DNA of 64,000 nt from assembly GCA_035610365.1 (NCBI GenBank), contig CM069433.1, forward strand, positions 129,598,545-129,662,544, written 5' to 3'. Origin of the DNA: Aquatica leii. Taxonomy: Eukaryota > Arthropoda > Insecta > Coleoptera > Lampyridae. The notes beneath the pieces are model-generated. The model did no database searches. It saw only the letters and a program-made list of their open reading frames with translations, and was not told the origin of the DNA. This document shows positions 25,001-36,955 of this stretch, one piece after another (the stretch's first letter is position 1; each line of letters opens with the position of its first letter). The translations under genes were made by a program, and so were the position numbers.

Positions 25001-25659
25001 AAAATTTTGTAATGATCTATCTATACAGAACGAAACACGCTCATAATGCTATGGACTGTAACTCAAAAACCTGTTTAAATAACAAACTAAACTCCCTGTT
25101 AAAAATGACTTACACAGACTTATTGAAACTAATAGAAATATTTATGAGTTTGTACCCTTTTCTATATGGTGTATCAGTTTGAATCAGGCACGTGTATGGT
25201 TCGAATTCCAAAAACTAACAGTTTTTAAATGATGTATTAGTTTGTATGAGAAATTCCATAAGTTTTCATCTGATTCTATATGGTATATAAATTCGGAATT
25301 CCACAAAAAATGTAAAGAAATAACTAATTAATTCTATAAGCTTTAAAGTAGAATATTCATTTTTTCTTTTACTCATTGGTAGAAAAAATGTTATTGAGAT
25401 ATTTACATTTATGTTAAAAAGTACCACATTAATTAAAAGTTTTGTTATTAAACAACGTGTCAATTTTACATTATTTATATACAAACGAAAACTTATAATA
25501 GAAATATTGTGGGCATCCACAAAAAAATATTTAAAGAATTTGAATGAGTATCATGGAATTACCATCTAAAATGGCTTCTAGTTTTTAAAAGTTTCCTTTA
25601 CATCAAGGGTAAAAGTTAGTGATGTTTTAATTAAAAGTTTTTGTGTTCTGATTTCTTAG

Positions 25660-26490
25660 TGTTACGTGGATGATGGGGTAAAACGTATTGTTAAAACAAA
25701 TAATTTAAAAAAGTTTAATGCAAGTGAAATTGATTACACAAAAAAGTATAAAGTTTTATATGATTAAGATAACCAGTATTACCGTGCTCATATTATTTGT
25801 ATTGGCAGTTAGAAGGTACACTAGAAATGTAATTATGAAATTAAATTTAAAATTTCAGATAATGCAAATGACGTAACTTTAGAAGGTGAATTAAAAAGAG
25901 TTCGTTTGCCTCCAACACAATTTCTTGATGACACTGTCGATGAGTCCGATGGTAGTGCAAAAAGTGCAAAAGTTTAGACTTAGTTTTTTAAGTTTTGCAT
26001 GTAATATTTACTTTCTTTTTATCATTTTTACTAATAATATATTTTTTCGTAGAAAAAAAGAAACCCACAAGTGCTTAAAGTTGCAACAAATAAAAACTTC
26101 AGTGCTTTAACGTCTGAAATCTCTGAAGCTACAAATAATGATTCTAAAAAGGATGCAATATTTTACAATACATGGTAATTATAAAACTAATAATTCTTAC
26201 TTACTGTTTTCAACATTTCAGATGTTGTACAATTACGTCTAATAAAGAATGGACTAGAACCTGAACAAGCCAGATTATTTTGTAACACAAGAATTGACAC
26301 AATTATCGCATCGAAAATATCGGATTTAAATTTAAAAAGGGCCCCAAGAACGATTAAGGATACAAAAATGCAGGTATGAATAATTCTAATTATGAATAAC
26401 AAGCGAAATTATATTTAATTACAGGACCTTGAAGCTTTAGAAAATCTTACAAATGAAATTCAGAGTGCACATATAATTTTGGAAATATAG
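25660..26490 (+). CDS. Accessory protein of the EnSpm-like element, multi-exon, unknown function
   Basis: Exons follow clean acceptors: TTTCTTAG|TGTTAC (25660), AATTTCAG|ATAATG (25859), AACATTTCAG|ATG (26221) and AATTACAG|GACC (26425). Readable blocks include YTKKYKVLYD...QYYRAHIICIG, then an acidic linker, then LRLIKNGLEPEQARLF. The end is QSAHIILEI and a stop at 26488-26490. The first block resembles the N-terminal region of BEN-type proteins found with insect transposons; no BEN domain itself is seen. An in-frame TAA follows VLYD at about 25765. The upstream start exon was not found. Confidence 0.5.
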
Positions 26491-26574
26491 AATAGAACTG
26501 TAGAAAATATTAGTATGTACATATAAAATATGGCTTTATTGAATTTCAAATAAATTAGGAAAGTTACATATATA

Positions 26575-27747
26575 TTATTTTTCTTCTATTTTTATAAACA
26601 TGCATTTCTTTGATATATCTAGTATTGGAACTAACAACTGGATGGTTTCTCCAAAACATTGACCTTCATGTTCAAATGTTTGAATATATGCATAATTACC
26701 AAAAGTAGTGTTAATAAGCTTTAAAATTTGAGCAGAATCTCCAGATTTCATCATCAAAAATTTATCATTATTTATATTTGCTTTTGTGTACTCTTGACTG
26801 TGATACATTACTTTATTAATGATACACTTGGTGTATGAAAACTTTACTGTTTTATTTGATGTATTCAGATTCATATTTAACAAATTTAAATATTGCATAA
26901 TTTCTGTTTCAGGAATGAGAAATCCTGAACCAATAAATGTCACCATTCCTGATTTTTTAGAATTCTCAATTAAATTATAATTATTAAACAAATTCGTGCA
27001 GAATGTGTGGCATTTTTGAGCATTACTATCAGCGAGTTTTCCTGTTTTATATAAAAATGTATTTATAGTAATCATTTTTTTTGCAATTTGTTTTTCTACA
27101 CCTACTGGACCTTTGACTTGTGGTTTTATGCGGAAAATGCTTGATTCATAGGGAAAAGCACTACTACCCCATAAAGGGCCTGTTCGCTTAACAGATTCTG
27201 TATAATGGAGTAAACTGTGTACGTTATAAGTCATTTCTTCAATTCCATATGGCTACTAAAAGAATTATCATTTAAATTGGCACATATTTTTAAAAGTTCC
27301 AAAATATCTTTGCGAGCCTTCTTTGACAAATTATGGCGAAGAGTCAAACCTAACACCATCATTTGCGCATCACTGCGTGCTAATCCTGCTTGTGGAAAGA
27401 TTAAAACGTCATCATTACCTTAAATTCTCCTTCACTTTCTTCATCAGTAGTCTCATCAATTACATTGGATATAGGTTCATCGTGAGATTCATTTGAAGTT
27501 ATTTCAGATTCTTCTACAGTTTCAGTAATAGACATTACTTGAATTGCATTATTATCTGAATAATATTATTAGTAATGATTATATTATGTTGTTTACTGCA
27601 TTGTTACACTTACGATTCAGCACATCCAAACCTTGTTTTCCCCACCGCCATTCTGTAGTTTTAGGAATATCTGTTTCATTTGTATCCTTCGGTTCTAGAT
27701 ATAACTTATAACGACGTTTTTTTGATTTATTATCAGAATTAGCCATT
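26575..27747 (-). pseudogene. Tnp2-like transposase lacking its catalytic middle
   Basis: The N-terminal exon (27747-27616) reads MANSDNKSKKRRYKLYLEP and ends at a GTAAGT donor. A second exon (about 27556-27425) is acidic. A third (27425-27240) has DAQMMVLGLTLRHNLSKKA, a standard block of this family. It is joined almost directly to MTYNVHSLLHYTESVKRTG and GPLWGSSAFPYES, which normally lie several hundred residues further on. The whole nuclease core between them is missing. The 219-residue C-terminal frame is open to 26575. This is therefore an internally deleted copy. Confidence 0.72.
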
Positions 27748-29659
27748 TTAGCAATTATGCCAAATCAGTTTTAAACATACACAGAGGCTATCCCGCCAAA
27801 AATTTAACCTTCAATAATAGTTTGAGATTAGTAAAAATCACAGAACACTTAAGAACACAGAAATCTTGGAATATATTATAAGTTCAGAATTATTCCATTT
27901 TATTATGGTGATAAATATCTAATATGTAATACTATGTTTTTATAAAGGTTTCGTTACTTATTAAGTATAGTTCCTATTTGGATTTCTTCGTTTAGGATCT
28001 ATCTGGATTTTCTCATTCAAGTCCTATCTGGATTTCTTATAATTAGTTTGAACCTATTTGGAGTTCCATATTGGATTGAATAATTTTTTTATTCGGAAAT
28101 CCACATACAACTTTCATCTGGTTATATTAGGTATGCCGGTTCCAATACTTATATTCAGCCAGATAGGAACTCATAGATTGTTTTTATTGGTTTTTATCTA
28201 GCATTTTCAACAGGGCAATAATAAACATACATGACTGTTTTTGTTTTCTAGAAACTAAATTGTATCTTTCTTTAGCTTAACCATTTATCAGTGGTCAGAA
28301 TGCCAGAAATTGCATTATTCGTATTTTAGTAGAAGTATTTTCTAATGAAGTTGGTCAATTCTGCGGCTGGTATGGCAAAAAGCAAAACTTTGCTGTTGCT
28401 CATTTGAAACTGATGGAAGTTGTTAAAGGTAAATTAATGTCGATATATACTGAAGTGTGATTTATATTGTTGTAGATGCAATCGGGGAACATTTTATGAT
28501 CACTGATCAAGAATTTCAAATAAATGTAATGGCCTCGTTTCAACATGCCAAGACGCAGCTTTCACGTAAAAAGAAAGTGTAAACCAAATATTTTCATAAG
28601 TTTTTTAATAAATTTTATATTGAATTCTTGTGATTATTTCAAATTAAGAATACATTACATGCAATAAAGCATACGTTAGAGGTAACTTGCATTCCAGTTC
28701 TAGCTGATAATGTTGCCTAATGCAATCTTTCAGATTATCACAAGCAACATTGTCTGTACGTTGTATTAAATCTTCGTATGTAATGTTGAATAGAATATTT
28801 TCCGGCAACGTTCAGTAACGTTGCATTAAATAAAGTAGTTTTAAAGCAGATAGAGCGTTGTTGCAACCTGAAACATTTGTTTAATTAATGAGCAACGTTA
28901 CACATATTTTGCAATATGGATGTAACGTTGTTTGAATGTTGTTTTGCTTAGTGGGTTGTCTGTTTTCCAACATTAAAAGAATTTAGTAAAGAGTTGGAAA
29001 CATTTGAGCTACCTAAAAAACTATCAAATGACATTATTGAGCATCTGACACACCTATGTAGTTCTGTAACACAGTACTTTGCAAATGAATAGACTAATAC
29101 TCTGAAAAACTATTTTTGTAGATAAAATTTCCTCACAGGAGTATGCAAAATTTATAGATATGGTTTCAGACTACATTAAAAACGGCATTTGAGAACCGAT
29201 CACTGTCAGAATGTTGGTGTAGCCTTTAACACAAGTATCCAGAACTGTCAAGACATGCTATTTTTGTTCTTACATTTGTCAGCACATGCCTTTGCAAAAC
29301 TAGGTTCTTCGTACGTCGCCACTAAATCGAAGTATCGAAATCGTTTGGATGCAGATTCTGATATGAGACCCCAACTTTCTTCTATAAAACCGTACATTAA
29401 AGAAATTTGCGCAAATAAGTCTCAATATCACACATCACACTAATATACCAACACTTTTGTAACAATTAACAATAAAGATCGTTTTTGAAAATTGCTTTTA
29501 TTAATTTTACATAAAATTTACCTACTATTTTCATCAAATTAAAAGTTTCGATAACAGTTATTTAGTTAATTAATTAGTTGAATAAATATACTGGGGCTCC
29601 GCCAAACTAACTTTAATTTTTAAGGACTCCACGCTTAAAAAAGTTTGAGAAACGCTGTT

Positions 29660-32600
29660 GTAAATTATTCATCGCTGCTGGTATTCTACAGCTGTTTATA
29701 TTAAATTTAAAAAAGACCGAAAACACTATAATTTTATTATGTCTATAAAATTTTGCATGCAGGTAGAATTATCAAAAAAAAAACACGTTTTTGTGATGAA
29801 AACTTATAAAGTAAAAAATTCTATTAAAATTGTTTTTGAATATATTTTTTGCCACATTAACGTGATTCTACAAAAATACCTCATCTAAAGTTTTAAATAA
29901 CACTTTTCCATTATAGTTATTACAAAAACTTTAGTTTTTAACACACAATAAATCATTAAATTACGGCCACATTTAAAAATTACGTAAATTGGTATGGAAT
30001 TAGCCCGCAGCTAAAAATGAAATTGGTTTTATTTTTTTAAACAATTTTCATATTCCAAATATCTTACATAAGTTGATAATTACCTTTTTTCTTTAGTTCA
30101 TAATTGATTTATTCTGAATTAATTAAGAAGTGTCTAGGTACGTCATTTAACATACTCAAGTTTACATTATATTAGATTTAGAACGAATTGATTATTAAGT
30201 CAAGTTCAAATCAGAAGAAACCGTTCAAAACCATGTTTGGCTTTAAGGTGTATTATTAAAATTAAATAATTATTTTTTGAGTTTGTTTGTACATTAACGT
30301 GTAGGTTATTAATATGACGAGGTGCATATTTAAAGGTTTCAATTAAATATGTATGAACGAACCTTCGAAGGTATTGTGAAAATATGCAAATTTAAACTAA
30401 GTCATTATTTAGGATAAATATTATAGCGATTATTAATGCTTCTACATTAACAAATGGTTTAATATCTAAGTGGTATCCTTGAATTTATTAAATCAAAAAC
30501 AGACGCACCCAAAAAAAAAGAAAATTACATATCAATAGTAATAACTACACCGATTTAATTCAATTTGCTTATTGACATTTAAAGCATCGATACGGAGCAC
30601 GTCCTTGAAATGTCACACCAAATTAATATTTCGCACAAGACGCATTCAGATTGTAAAATTTTGATTGCAATAAATGAATTGAATTAATATTCTATGCAAA
30701 AATTTCAGCATCTAAATAGACACACAATTAAACTATACGGCCGTTTCAGAATTACAAATTGTGCATGAGCAGGGTACGTTTCAAATTTTACAAGGGCATC
30801 GCTGTATGAGTGACGATATAATTTTTCAAAAATATTGCTTACATTTCCATGTTAATTATAGCTGACGTGCTTTTTTAAACACGAAATTGTAATTTTTTTT
30901 TGTGAAATACATGTCACTTTGTAGAACGATAATTAAAAGTTGATTTTGGACGATGCGCTTACAAGAGTACATTAAATCCAACGGCGTCGTTAAACCATTT
31001 AAATTATTATTTTAGTAACCTGTCAGTTGTATTACCAAAACAAATCGTTTTATATATTACACATCCGTGTAGAAATTTCGTAGTTTACGTACAAAAATTA
31101 ATAAAAAGAAGCAATGGGATTTTATATTCTTACGAATCTTGGTTGGCCCCAATGCTGAAGTAAATAATTTATTAGACACATTTCTGGAAGAGTGTGTTAT
31201 AAAGTATTTTTTCTACACGTTGTGGCCCTTAATAATAATTTTTATTGCATCATTTCAACTTGTCTTGTAATAATAATAAAAACTAGAAATAGCAATATAC
31301 ATTTCAATTTTTTTTAGAATTTAAATAAACACTTTTAAACGTCAAAGAACGACAATATTATGGTATAAAAAATTACATAAAAAATAGTTATATTTAAACG
31401 AGTTTGAAAACGCAATGATAAAAGTTTTAAGAAAAAGTACAAATATTCAATTTTTTTCTTCTTTAAACTTTGAGTACTTATTCAATTTTTCAATGCAAAA
31501 GCACGCTTTAAATAAATGTGTTTTTATTTATTATTTGACAAGAAAGAATTAGATTGAAAGGTAGATGTATGATACGTATACAAAATTAGTATAAGAACAG
31601 AACAACAACATACATTACCTTGGCATTATTAATTTAAAACGTGTCAAATCTGTTAACCCGTCTTATAGTTAAAGGATGTAAAATAAATTACAAGAAATTG
31701 ATATTGTTTGTTTAGTGTTGTACAAAACGGATCTACCATTCTTCTTCTTTAAGACAGACACGTTAAATTAATATATTTTATTACAAAATAGAAAGTTGTA
31801 AATCTGACAAATCTAAAGCAGTTTCTTACGATATGACGTTTTGAAACGTACAAAGTTGTTATTATTGATTACTTTCTGTTTCTTTTTCTTGTGTTGCAAA
31901 TTGTACAAATATAATATATTAGAAAGTGATTAATAGATACGCTATTATTTATTTAATATATCTAATTCTGTTCTTGTTTATTTTTTGATTATGTGATAAT
32001 CTTCTATGTCATAAGGAGAAATCTCAACTAATAATATCTCTATGAAGTAGTGTATTCTATTTGTGTTTAAATCTATAGATATTAGAAGACCGTCAAGGGT
32101 TTTAAATAATTTTTTGCTTATGTAACCGTATATTGGCATTTGTTTTAAATTTTTACGTAAGCACTATATAATGTAAAATATTTCTTTTTTATAATTGCAA
32201 TTTACTTCTAAAAATGCAAGAGATTGTCGTTTAAAACCGTATAATGCGGCACGCTTTGTGTTGGAAATCGATTCCCAGCCAAAGCTTTCAAATATTCTGT
32301 CAATTGTAGAAGTTAAAAATAAATCTGGTCCAAATGAAAACTGTTCATTTGTAAAGTTTAATCTAAGTTATTTAGTTTATTAAATATTTACCTGCAATTA
32401 ATTATTATTTAAAATTTAAATTATGAAAATTTTTCGTTTTAATATATTTTAATTGTTTTTTTATTCGTACGTGAAAAAGTTTTATTACCATCTTTAAGAA
32501 TAATAGAAATTATTATATTTGAACGCACAGAAAATAATTTATCAATCGTCAGTTTGCATAAAATGATATGCATGATTAACGTTCCATATTTTCCAAATAT

Positions 32601-32920
32601 TTAAAATTAAAACACCACTGATAATTGAATAAATACTTATTACTAACATAATAATTAATGAAAGTGCTAAATTGAAACTGTAAAATCAGTAACAATCATA
32701 CTGCACGATCCGCATTATCATGTAGGCACAGAACAACAATAAATTTGTTGTCCAGCTTTATTATATAAATTTGTTAAATACAGTTAAGGTAGTGGAGTCA
32801 ATAGCTGATACTTTAGAACAAAAATACATATTGTTATTTTTAGAAAATTTGCGTTGGTAGATATACTTCAGTGGTTTGATATGCTGCTATGTATTAATCA
32901 TGATTAATAATTGAATTTTG
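29660..32920. other. Long AT-rich stretch without genes
   Basis: About 3.2 kb with stops in all frames and no terminal repeats or motifs recognised. A 62-codon frame at 32195 has no supporting context. Confidence 0.5.
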
Positions 32921-32924
32921 TCAA

Positions 32925-33316
32925 TTACTTCTGTAGTTTTTTTTGTAAGAAAAAATTTAATTGCTGGCGCATGCAAATGCACCAATAACTGACATTCAAC
33001 AAAAATAAAAAGGGTGCCATTGTTAAAATAAAAAGTAAACGTCCTAAGCATAAACCGCATATTTTAGGAACTCGGGGACCTGCATTAGCTTTCGCAAGGG
33101 TTTTAATTTTTTCCATGATATGCTTGTAGTCATACCATAAGCTGTCGTTGTTAGAAGGCCACTTCCACGTGTTTGTTTTGCATTAAACTTACCAATGCGT
33201 TCTAGTTTCTTCCAAGATAATAGTCTTCTTCGTATAAAACAATCAGTTCGAAAGAAAAGCTCTACCTGAGATTCTAAAACGGCTTCTCTGCTTGAATCTG
33301 AAGACGATGGCGACAT
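32925..33316 (-). other. Unassigned coding-like stretch
   Basis: A 90-codon frame starts MSPSSSDSSREAVLE at 33316. Near 33120 it overlaps a second frame reading MEKIKTLAKANAGPRVPKI, which looks like the true continuation after a frame change. Ser-rich start, then basic and Trp-containing. I do not recognise it. It lies just beyond the pogo relic and may be part of that or another transposon. Confidence 0.3.
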
Positions 33317-33439
33317 GATTTTTCATTTGACTTGTTTATTCTTGGTTTTGGTTCATTTATTTAAACGCTCTCTTTAATTTTCGTTCTGTTTTTGCCTTTT
33401 CATTATATCATTTTACTATTTATTTTTTTAGTTGGCATT

Positions 33440-34910
33440 CTTTCCATTTTGTTGATAATACCACCGCTGATTTTCTTCTCTTTTGGTACTTACTTAGGGC
33501 AAACGAAATAGGCATTTTTTAAATGGACTCAGTACACCTTTAAGTTCAATTCGTCATATCTTCATTGGGCTTAACAGTAGATGTAGATAGTACAGGTTTG
33601 TTAACAGTAGATGTAGATGCTTAAGATTCATTAGCAGAAGTTGCAGATGATTCGAGTTCATCAGTCAATAGTCAATCTAGATGGTTGAGATTCATTTGCG
33701 ATAATGAAATGTTTGTTGTGCAGCTGGCAGTCCAATTTAAATATTCCTGATTCTCGATGTGATTTCTTCCCGTGTCTTGCTCGTAAGAAAGTAGAGCGAT
33801 TCACACTTGTGAATTGTACTAACGTCTCTTTGTTAATTAACCTTTCCATATATGATAATTTCTTATTTGGGATGAACATAGCTGTAATGTTTGTAAATTA
33901 ATCAACTGAATGTCATAGCTTAACAAATTCATACTTGGTAGCGTTGGCATTAAAATGATGTACTTTAGTAGACCTATATCTATTGACAACTACTTCTGGA
34001 GTAACTGCCGGCAATATTGCTTGTTCCAATATTGGAAAACAATTCTTTTTTTTACTTTGGCACCATCTTCCATTGGTCGACTGTCCCTCTCCAGGCACGT
34101 TTTAAAGTACGGATAACAGCTACGTTCATAAGTTGTGTTATGTTTGTGGAATTTGGGCAGAAAGCGATCAAAATTATTCCATTTTCAAAACATAAATGGT
34201 TAAGTAGTAGAGTTACGTGTTTGACCTGTTATCTAACAACTTTTACTCTTACTAATTCCTCATCCTAAAGACATCTCATTGGTTGTATGTAGAGGAATTC
34301 GTTAATATTGGTAAATTGCCGTTAAAATGGCAATCATGCCAGCTGCATTTGCATCTAAGAAAATCGTCATGCATTCCTTATTGGCAGTGAAGTTATACTA
34401 TATCCATCTGCAAGAAAAACCCTTGTTGCTTCTTCCAAGATGGTTATATAATTATTTTCGTCAAGGTAGGTTGTTACTTCTTTAAACCAAATTCAAATGT
34501 TTTCTTCTTTAAGAGCTACCCGCCCAGAAGGTAAATTTTGGAAAACTCTATTGCTTATTCCTGGATGCCTTTTTCTGAAAGCAACATACCATTTTTTCCC
34601 TGGCCTGTGTATTATTCTCTTATTGGTTTTAAACATCATTTCTACAACTTTAAAAATTTGCAATGTAGTTGCTGGGAAACCACTATCTGACACTTTAGAA
34701 GTGATTTTCTTTAAAATCAGTCAATTTGAAGATGGACGCTTTCTACGTTTTCTGGTCTACATTCCCGTTTTTTATAACGAAGCATTGTTCTAGGAACGCC
34801 GAATTGCTTTCTCTTGCAATTGGCATTTCTCTATCAATTTCTTGTAAATAATTTTGAAGATTTTGCTGAGAGAATCTTAAAGTAATGGTTGTTATATCTC
34901 TCTAAAAAAC
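33440..34910 (-). pseudogene. Pogo/Tigger (jerky-like) transposase, internally deleted
   Basis: Upstream helix-turn-helix remains (LQNYLQEIDREMPIARES near 34870) are followed by SDSGFPATTLQIFKVV and RPGKKWYVAFRKRHPGIS, the CENP-B-type DNA-binding region. Later blocks are ENGIILIAFCPNSTNITQLM (last Asp region, Asp replaced), LKRAWRG, then TPEVVVNRYRSTKVHHFNANA and a Lys-rich C-terminal motif (PFKKCLF). The stretch that should carry the first two catalytic Asp residues is mostly missing or unreadable. Stops and frame changes are frequent. Confidence 0.78.
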
Positions 34911-34979
34911 AAAAAATATGAAACCTTACAAGTGCATTCAAAATTCAAGAGGAAAGATTAGTATTAATTATTAATGCTT

Positions 34980-35211
34980 GTGACCAGAGCTCCCAATATC
35001 TGATACTCTTGTATCCAATATATTACAGAGGTGTCAACTACTAAAACCGCACCGGATTTAAATTACTGCTATCAATTGAGCAGAATAAGGGCCAGCCGAA
35101 TACACAAACGGCAAAACTAAAAAAAAAGAAACTGCTGAGCTTGAAAAACAAGTAATGACCCAACGTTTACTTAACGAAACATTGTATGAGAAATGCCGAA
35201 ACAGCAATTAG
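34980..35211 (+). pseudogene. Coiled-coil C-terminal fragment, perhaps partner gene of the HARBI1-like relic
   Basis: The plus strand reads NKGQPNTQTAKLKKKETAELEKQV and ends with a stop at 35211. This resembles the charged tail of Myb/SANT partner proteins. It is convergent with the HARBI1-like transposase downstream, the same layout as in the two other Harbinger elements. Short, so tentative. Confidence 0.35.
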
Positions 35212-35394
35212 AAAAATAATAATTTTTAATTTGTTACTAAGTTTAGGTTTATTTTGGTTTTTCAGAAATAAAAAAATTACATAAGTATTACTGTTTAGTA
35301 TGTACAAAATATACCTGCTTATTGTGAAAATTAATTTCTTCTTTTTACAAGCTACACCAATATATATTCAAAATTATTATTAAGAATTTAGGTA

Positions 35395-35965
35395 AATATT
35401 TACCTTCCGAAATAGTCAATTAAATTTCTCCGAGCAACATCATTGTCATGTTGTTGCCTATAATCACCATTATGTATATTGTCATTAAGAATTACATCCT
35501 ATTGAATATCTATTGTTGGATCGTCTTGAGGTAAAGCTTCTGTAGCTAATCGTGCTTTATTATGCAATATTGTAGTAGTTACTATCACTGGAAGAACATT
35601 GTTTTGTTTAAAATACATTCCTATTGCTAAACATAAAAATCTACGTTTTCAATGACCCCAGGAGTTCTTATTGGTGATTCAATAAAAACACGTTCAACAT
35701 TTGTTTGAGGATTTAATAGCGGCGTTATTAACTTTGCTTAAGGTGTATAACCACTATCGCCTAAAATTAAGCCATCATGAAATTCGTCATCTTCTAACCG
35801 TACTTGTAGCCGTGAATTATTTAATATGGTAGCATCGTGAGTTCCACCAGACCAGCGGTCAACAATGTCTGTTAGTCTTATATGAGCATCGCATGTAACT
35901 TGTACATTAATAGAAAAATAAACTTTTCTATTTGTAAACGCTTCAGCATTGTTTCCTCCTTAAAA
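35395..35965 (-). pseudogene. HARBI1-like DDE nuclease relic
   Basis: An exon opens after TTTTAAG near 35960 and reads FSINVQVTCDAHIRLTDIV, RWSGGTHDATILNNS, DGLILGDSGYTP (second Asp), a TAA stop, then LITPLLNPQTNVERVF and SPIRTPGVIEN. In another frame further on come NVLPVIVTTTILHNKARLA and a conserved tail. This is the HARBI1 branch of PIF/Harbinger, distinct from the two better preserved elements. The Arg/Phe-rich block after the catalytic Glu is eroded. The N-terminal exons with the first Asp are absent. Confidence 0.75.
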
Positions 35966-36479
35966 TACAACAAATTCAGATAATTATTCTCTTTCAAACA
36001 GATTATTACATACCAAATGACTGAACTCTAATGTGCGTTTATATAACTTTCTGTACTTTGTTTTAAATTTAAACCTTTATAGGGCAGTACTATTTTTTAT
36101 TAACCATCTGTTTTTTTTACCGAAACGTTATATTCGGGCTTCAAATAAAATAATTCATTAACATTATTTTTTCCAAAAGGTTTTAGTTTGGTTTGTATGG
36201 GGTGGTTGATATTTAGACCAATGAATGTTAAGCGTCTATGGTGACAGTTTATGTTCACTAGTTGAAATATCAACCAGTTAATATAAATATTATTTATTAA
36301 AGTTGAGTGTTTTTATTAATTTATTCATATAATACAAACAAAATAATAAACATAAGAATAAAGAAAAAGCATATTTCATAAAAGCAAACAATAATGAACG
36401 CGAACGTAAACACAAAATTTCTTCATAAAAGTAACAAAACAAAACATATTATTCCAGACTGATAATTCTTAAAATAATT

Positions 36480-36955
36480 TACTGTTTATTAAATGGAACA
36501 AAGCAATCTAAACACAGTCACACTTCATATTTTCGGAATGTTGTGTGTGACCTCTTGCTATGTTTTGTAGTACTATAAAAGGCACACCTCCTGCTTCATG
36601 TACCTTTGATTGAATTGAAGCTCAGACATTGGCTTATCTTTTTTGTTTTTCAAAATTTCGTGTTTGCAATTTATATATCAATTAACAACCGCTGCATCTA
36701 TTAAGTACTAAATAGTTTCATCCACTATTTTTTGGATTTCCAACCAATTTTATAACAGCACAGGCATTGATCGAAATGATTTACACCGCCCATATAATCA
36801 TATGCAACCATCGGGCATTTTATTTCTTCAGACTGATTGTTGACAAAAAAAATGTAATCAGGTTCACTGTCAGCATCAAATTCGATTTCAACTGTTTTTT
36901 CTGTTTGCTCCTGAATTTCAAAATGGGGGTCAAGAATAGAATCATCTGAATCGAA
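36480..36955 (-). pseudogene. piggyBac transposase C-terminal relic
   Basis: CPMVAYDYMGGVNHFDQCL and YKIGWKSKK, then LIDAAVVN in the same frame after a stop, and MSELQFNQRYMKQE. This is the block after the last catalytic Asp in piggyBac enzymes (Y..YMGGVD..D...YKI.RKSKKWW). The catalytic core is missing. Its upstream side runs into the repeat interrupted by Harbinger 2. Confidence 0.75.

Larger units (their letters stand above)
25094..28216. mobile_element. EnSpm-like DNA transposon, innermost layer of the nest (3,123 bp)
   Basis: Ends CCCTGTTAAAAATG and, in reverse complement, CCCTGTTGAAAATG (13 of 14 match). The right subterminal region has four copies of a CTATCTGGATTTCT-like motif between 27974 and 28066, a trait of CACTA-type elements. 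It holds an accessory gene on plus and a Tnp2-like transposase on minus, in convergent order. I could not see a target-site duplication. Confidence 0.65.
23786..28582 (+). pseudogene. DUF4806-domain protein, split by the inner transposon
   Basis: Exon 1 is 23786-23821 (MEKFTSSTKSNQ, donor GTAAGA). Exon 2 starts at 23962 with a block typical of the N-terminus of these proteins (DEIFWFWPLRNE...GGWLLYNNVIV). Exons near 24343 and 24720 follow, the second with LPLHSVIEIKQLEVQI, the DUF4806 entry pattern. After the inner element come ARNCIIRILVEVFSNE and GWYGKKQNFAVAHLKLMEVVK (donor near 28430), then a last exon ending at 28582. A one-base slip near 28287 is needed to keep the frame. The function of DUF4806 is unknown; such genes are common in insect genomes and on transposons. 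Confidence 0.65.
23294..28953 (+). mobile_element. CAC/GTG-ended (CACTA-like) element carrying a DUF4806 gene, middle layer of the nest
   Basis: It begins CACCTTGCACG and ends GCTTAGTG, with GG on both sides (23292-23293 and 28954-28955). The hAT gene resumes directly after it. Subterminal GCAAC/AACGTT motifs occur at both ends (near 23335-23490 and 28800-28935). Without the inner insertion it is about 2.5 kb, and the only gene I see is the DUF4806 type, so it would be non-autonomous. Terminal match is short; borders are likely but not proven. Confidence 0.6.
22039..29443 (+). pseudogene. hAT transposase (SCAND3/ZBED5-like), interrupted by a 5.7-kb insertion
   Basis: The N-terminal BED-finger region reads KKYDESYIAFRF...CPQCVLCNKILPNSS. 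Next come EASYICSYKIAMAGEAHTIA, IDESTDIAGPAVLL (catalytic Asp region), the CTDRAKSMVGKT block, RPLNMRLFKILCDMGS and KLNEVNLSLQGKSI. After the nested insertion the gene resumes with CFPTLKEFSKELETF at about 28966 and ends in KYRNRLDADSDMRPQLS, the usual C-terminal block. Many frame changes and stops lie between the blocks. Proteins of this kind are hAT transposases, some domesticated in vertebrates; this copy is dead. Confidence 0.8.
22039..29657 (+). mobile_element. hAT transposon (SCAND3/ZBED5-like), outermost layer of a nest
   Basis: The transposase starts near 22039 and its last block ends at 29443. The 3' end near 29634-29657 reads, in reverse complement, CAGCGTTTCTCAAACTTTTT, close to the common hAT terminal repeat. 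The matching 5' repeat was not found, so the left border is the start of recognisable coding sequence. The element is split by an insertion at 23294-28953. Confidence 0.75.

Noticed and set aside
33568-33620. 18-bp direct repeat (TTAACAGTAGATGTAGAT twice)
   Set aside because: It lies in the decayed pogo C-terminal region and is most simply a small local duplication.
36195-36275. GGTTGATATTT/AAATATCAACC inverted repeat as a MITE
   Set aside because: Only 11 bp matches, without clear flank duplication or length typical of a MITE.
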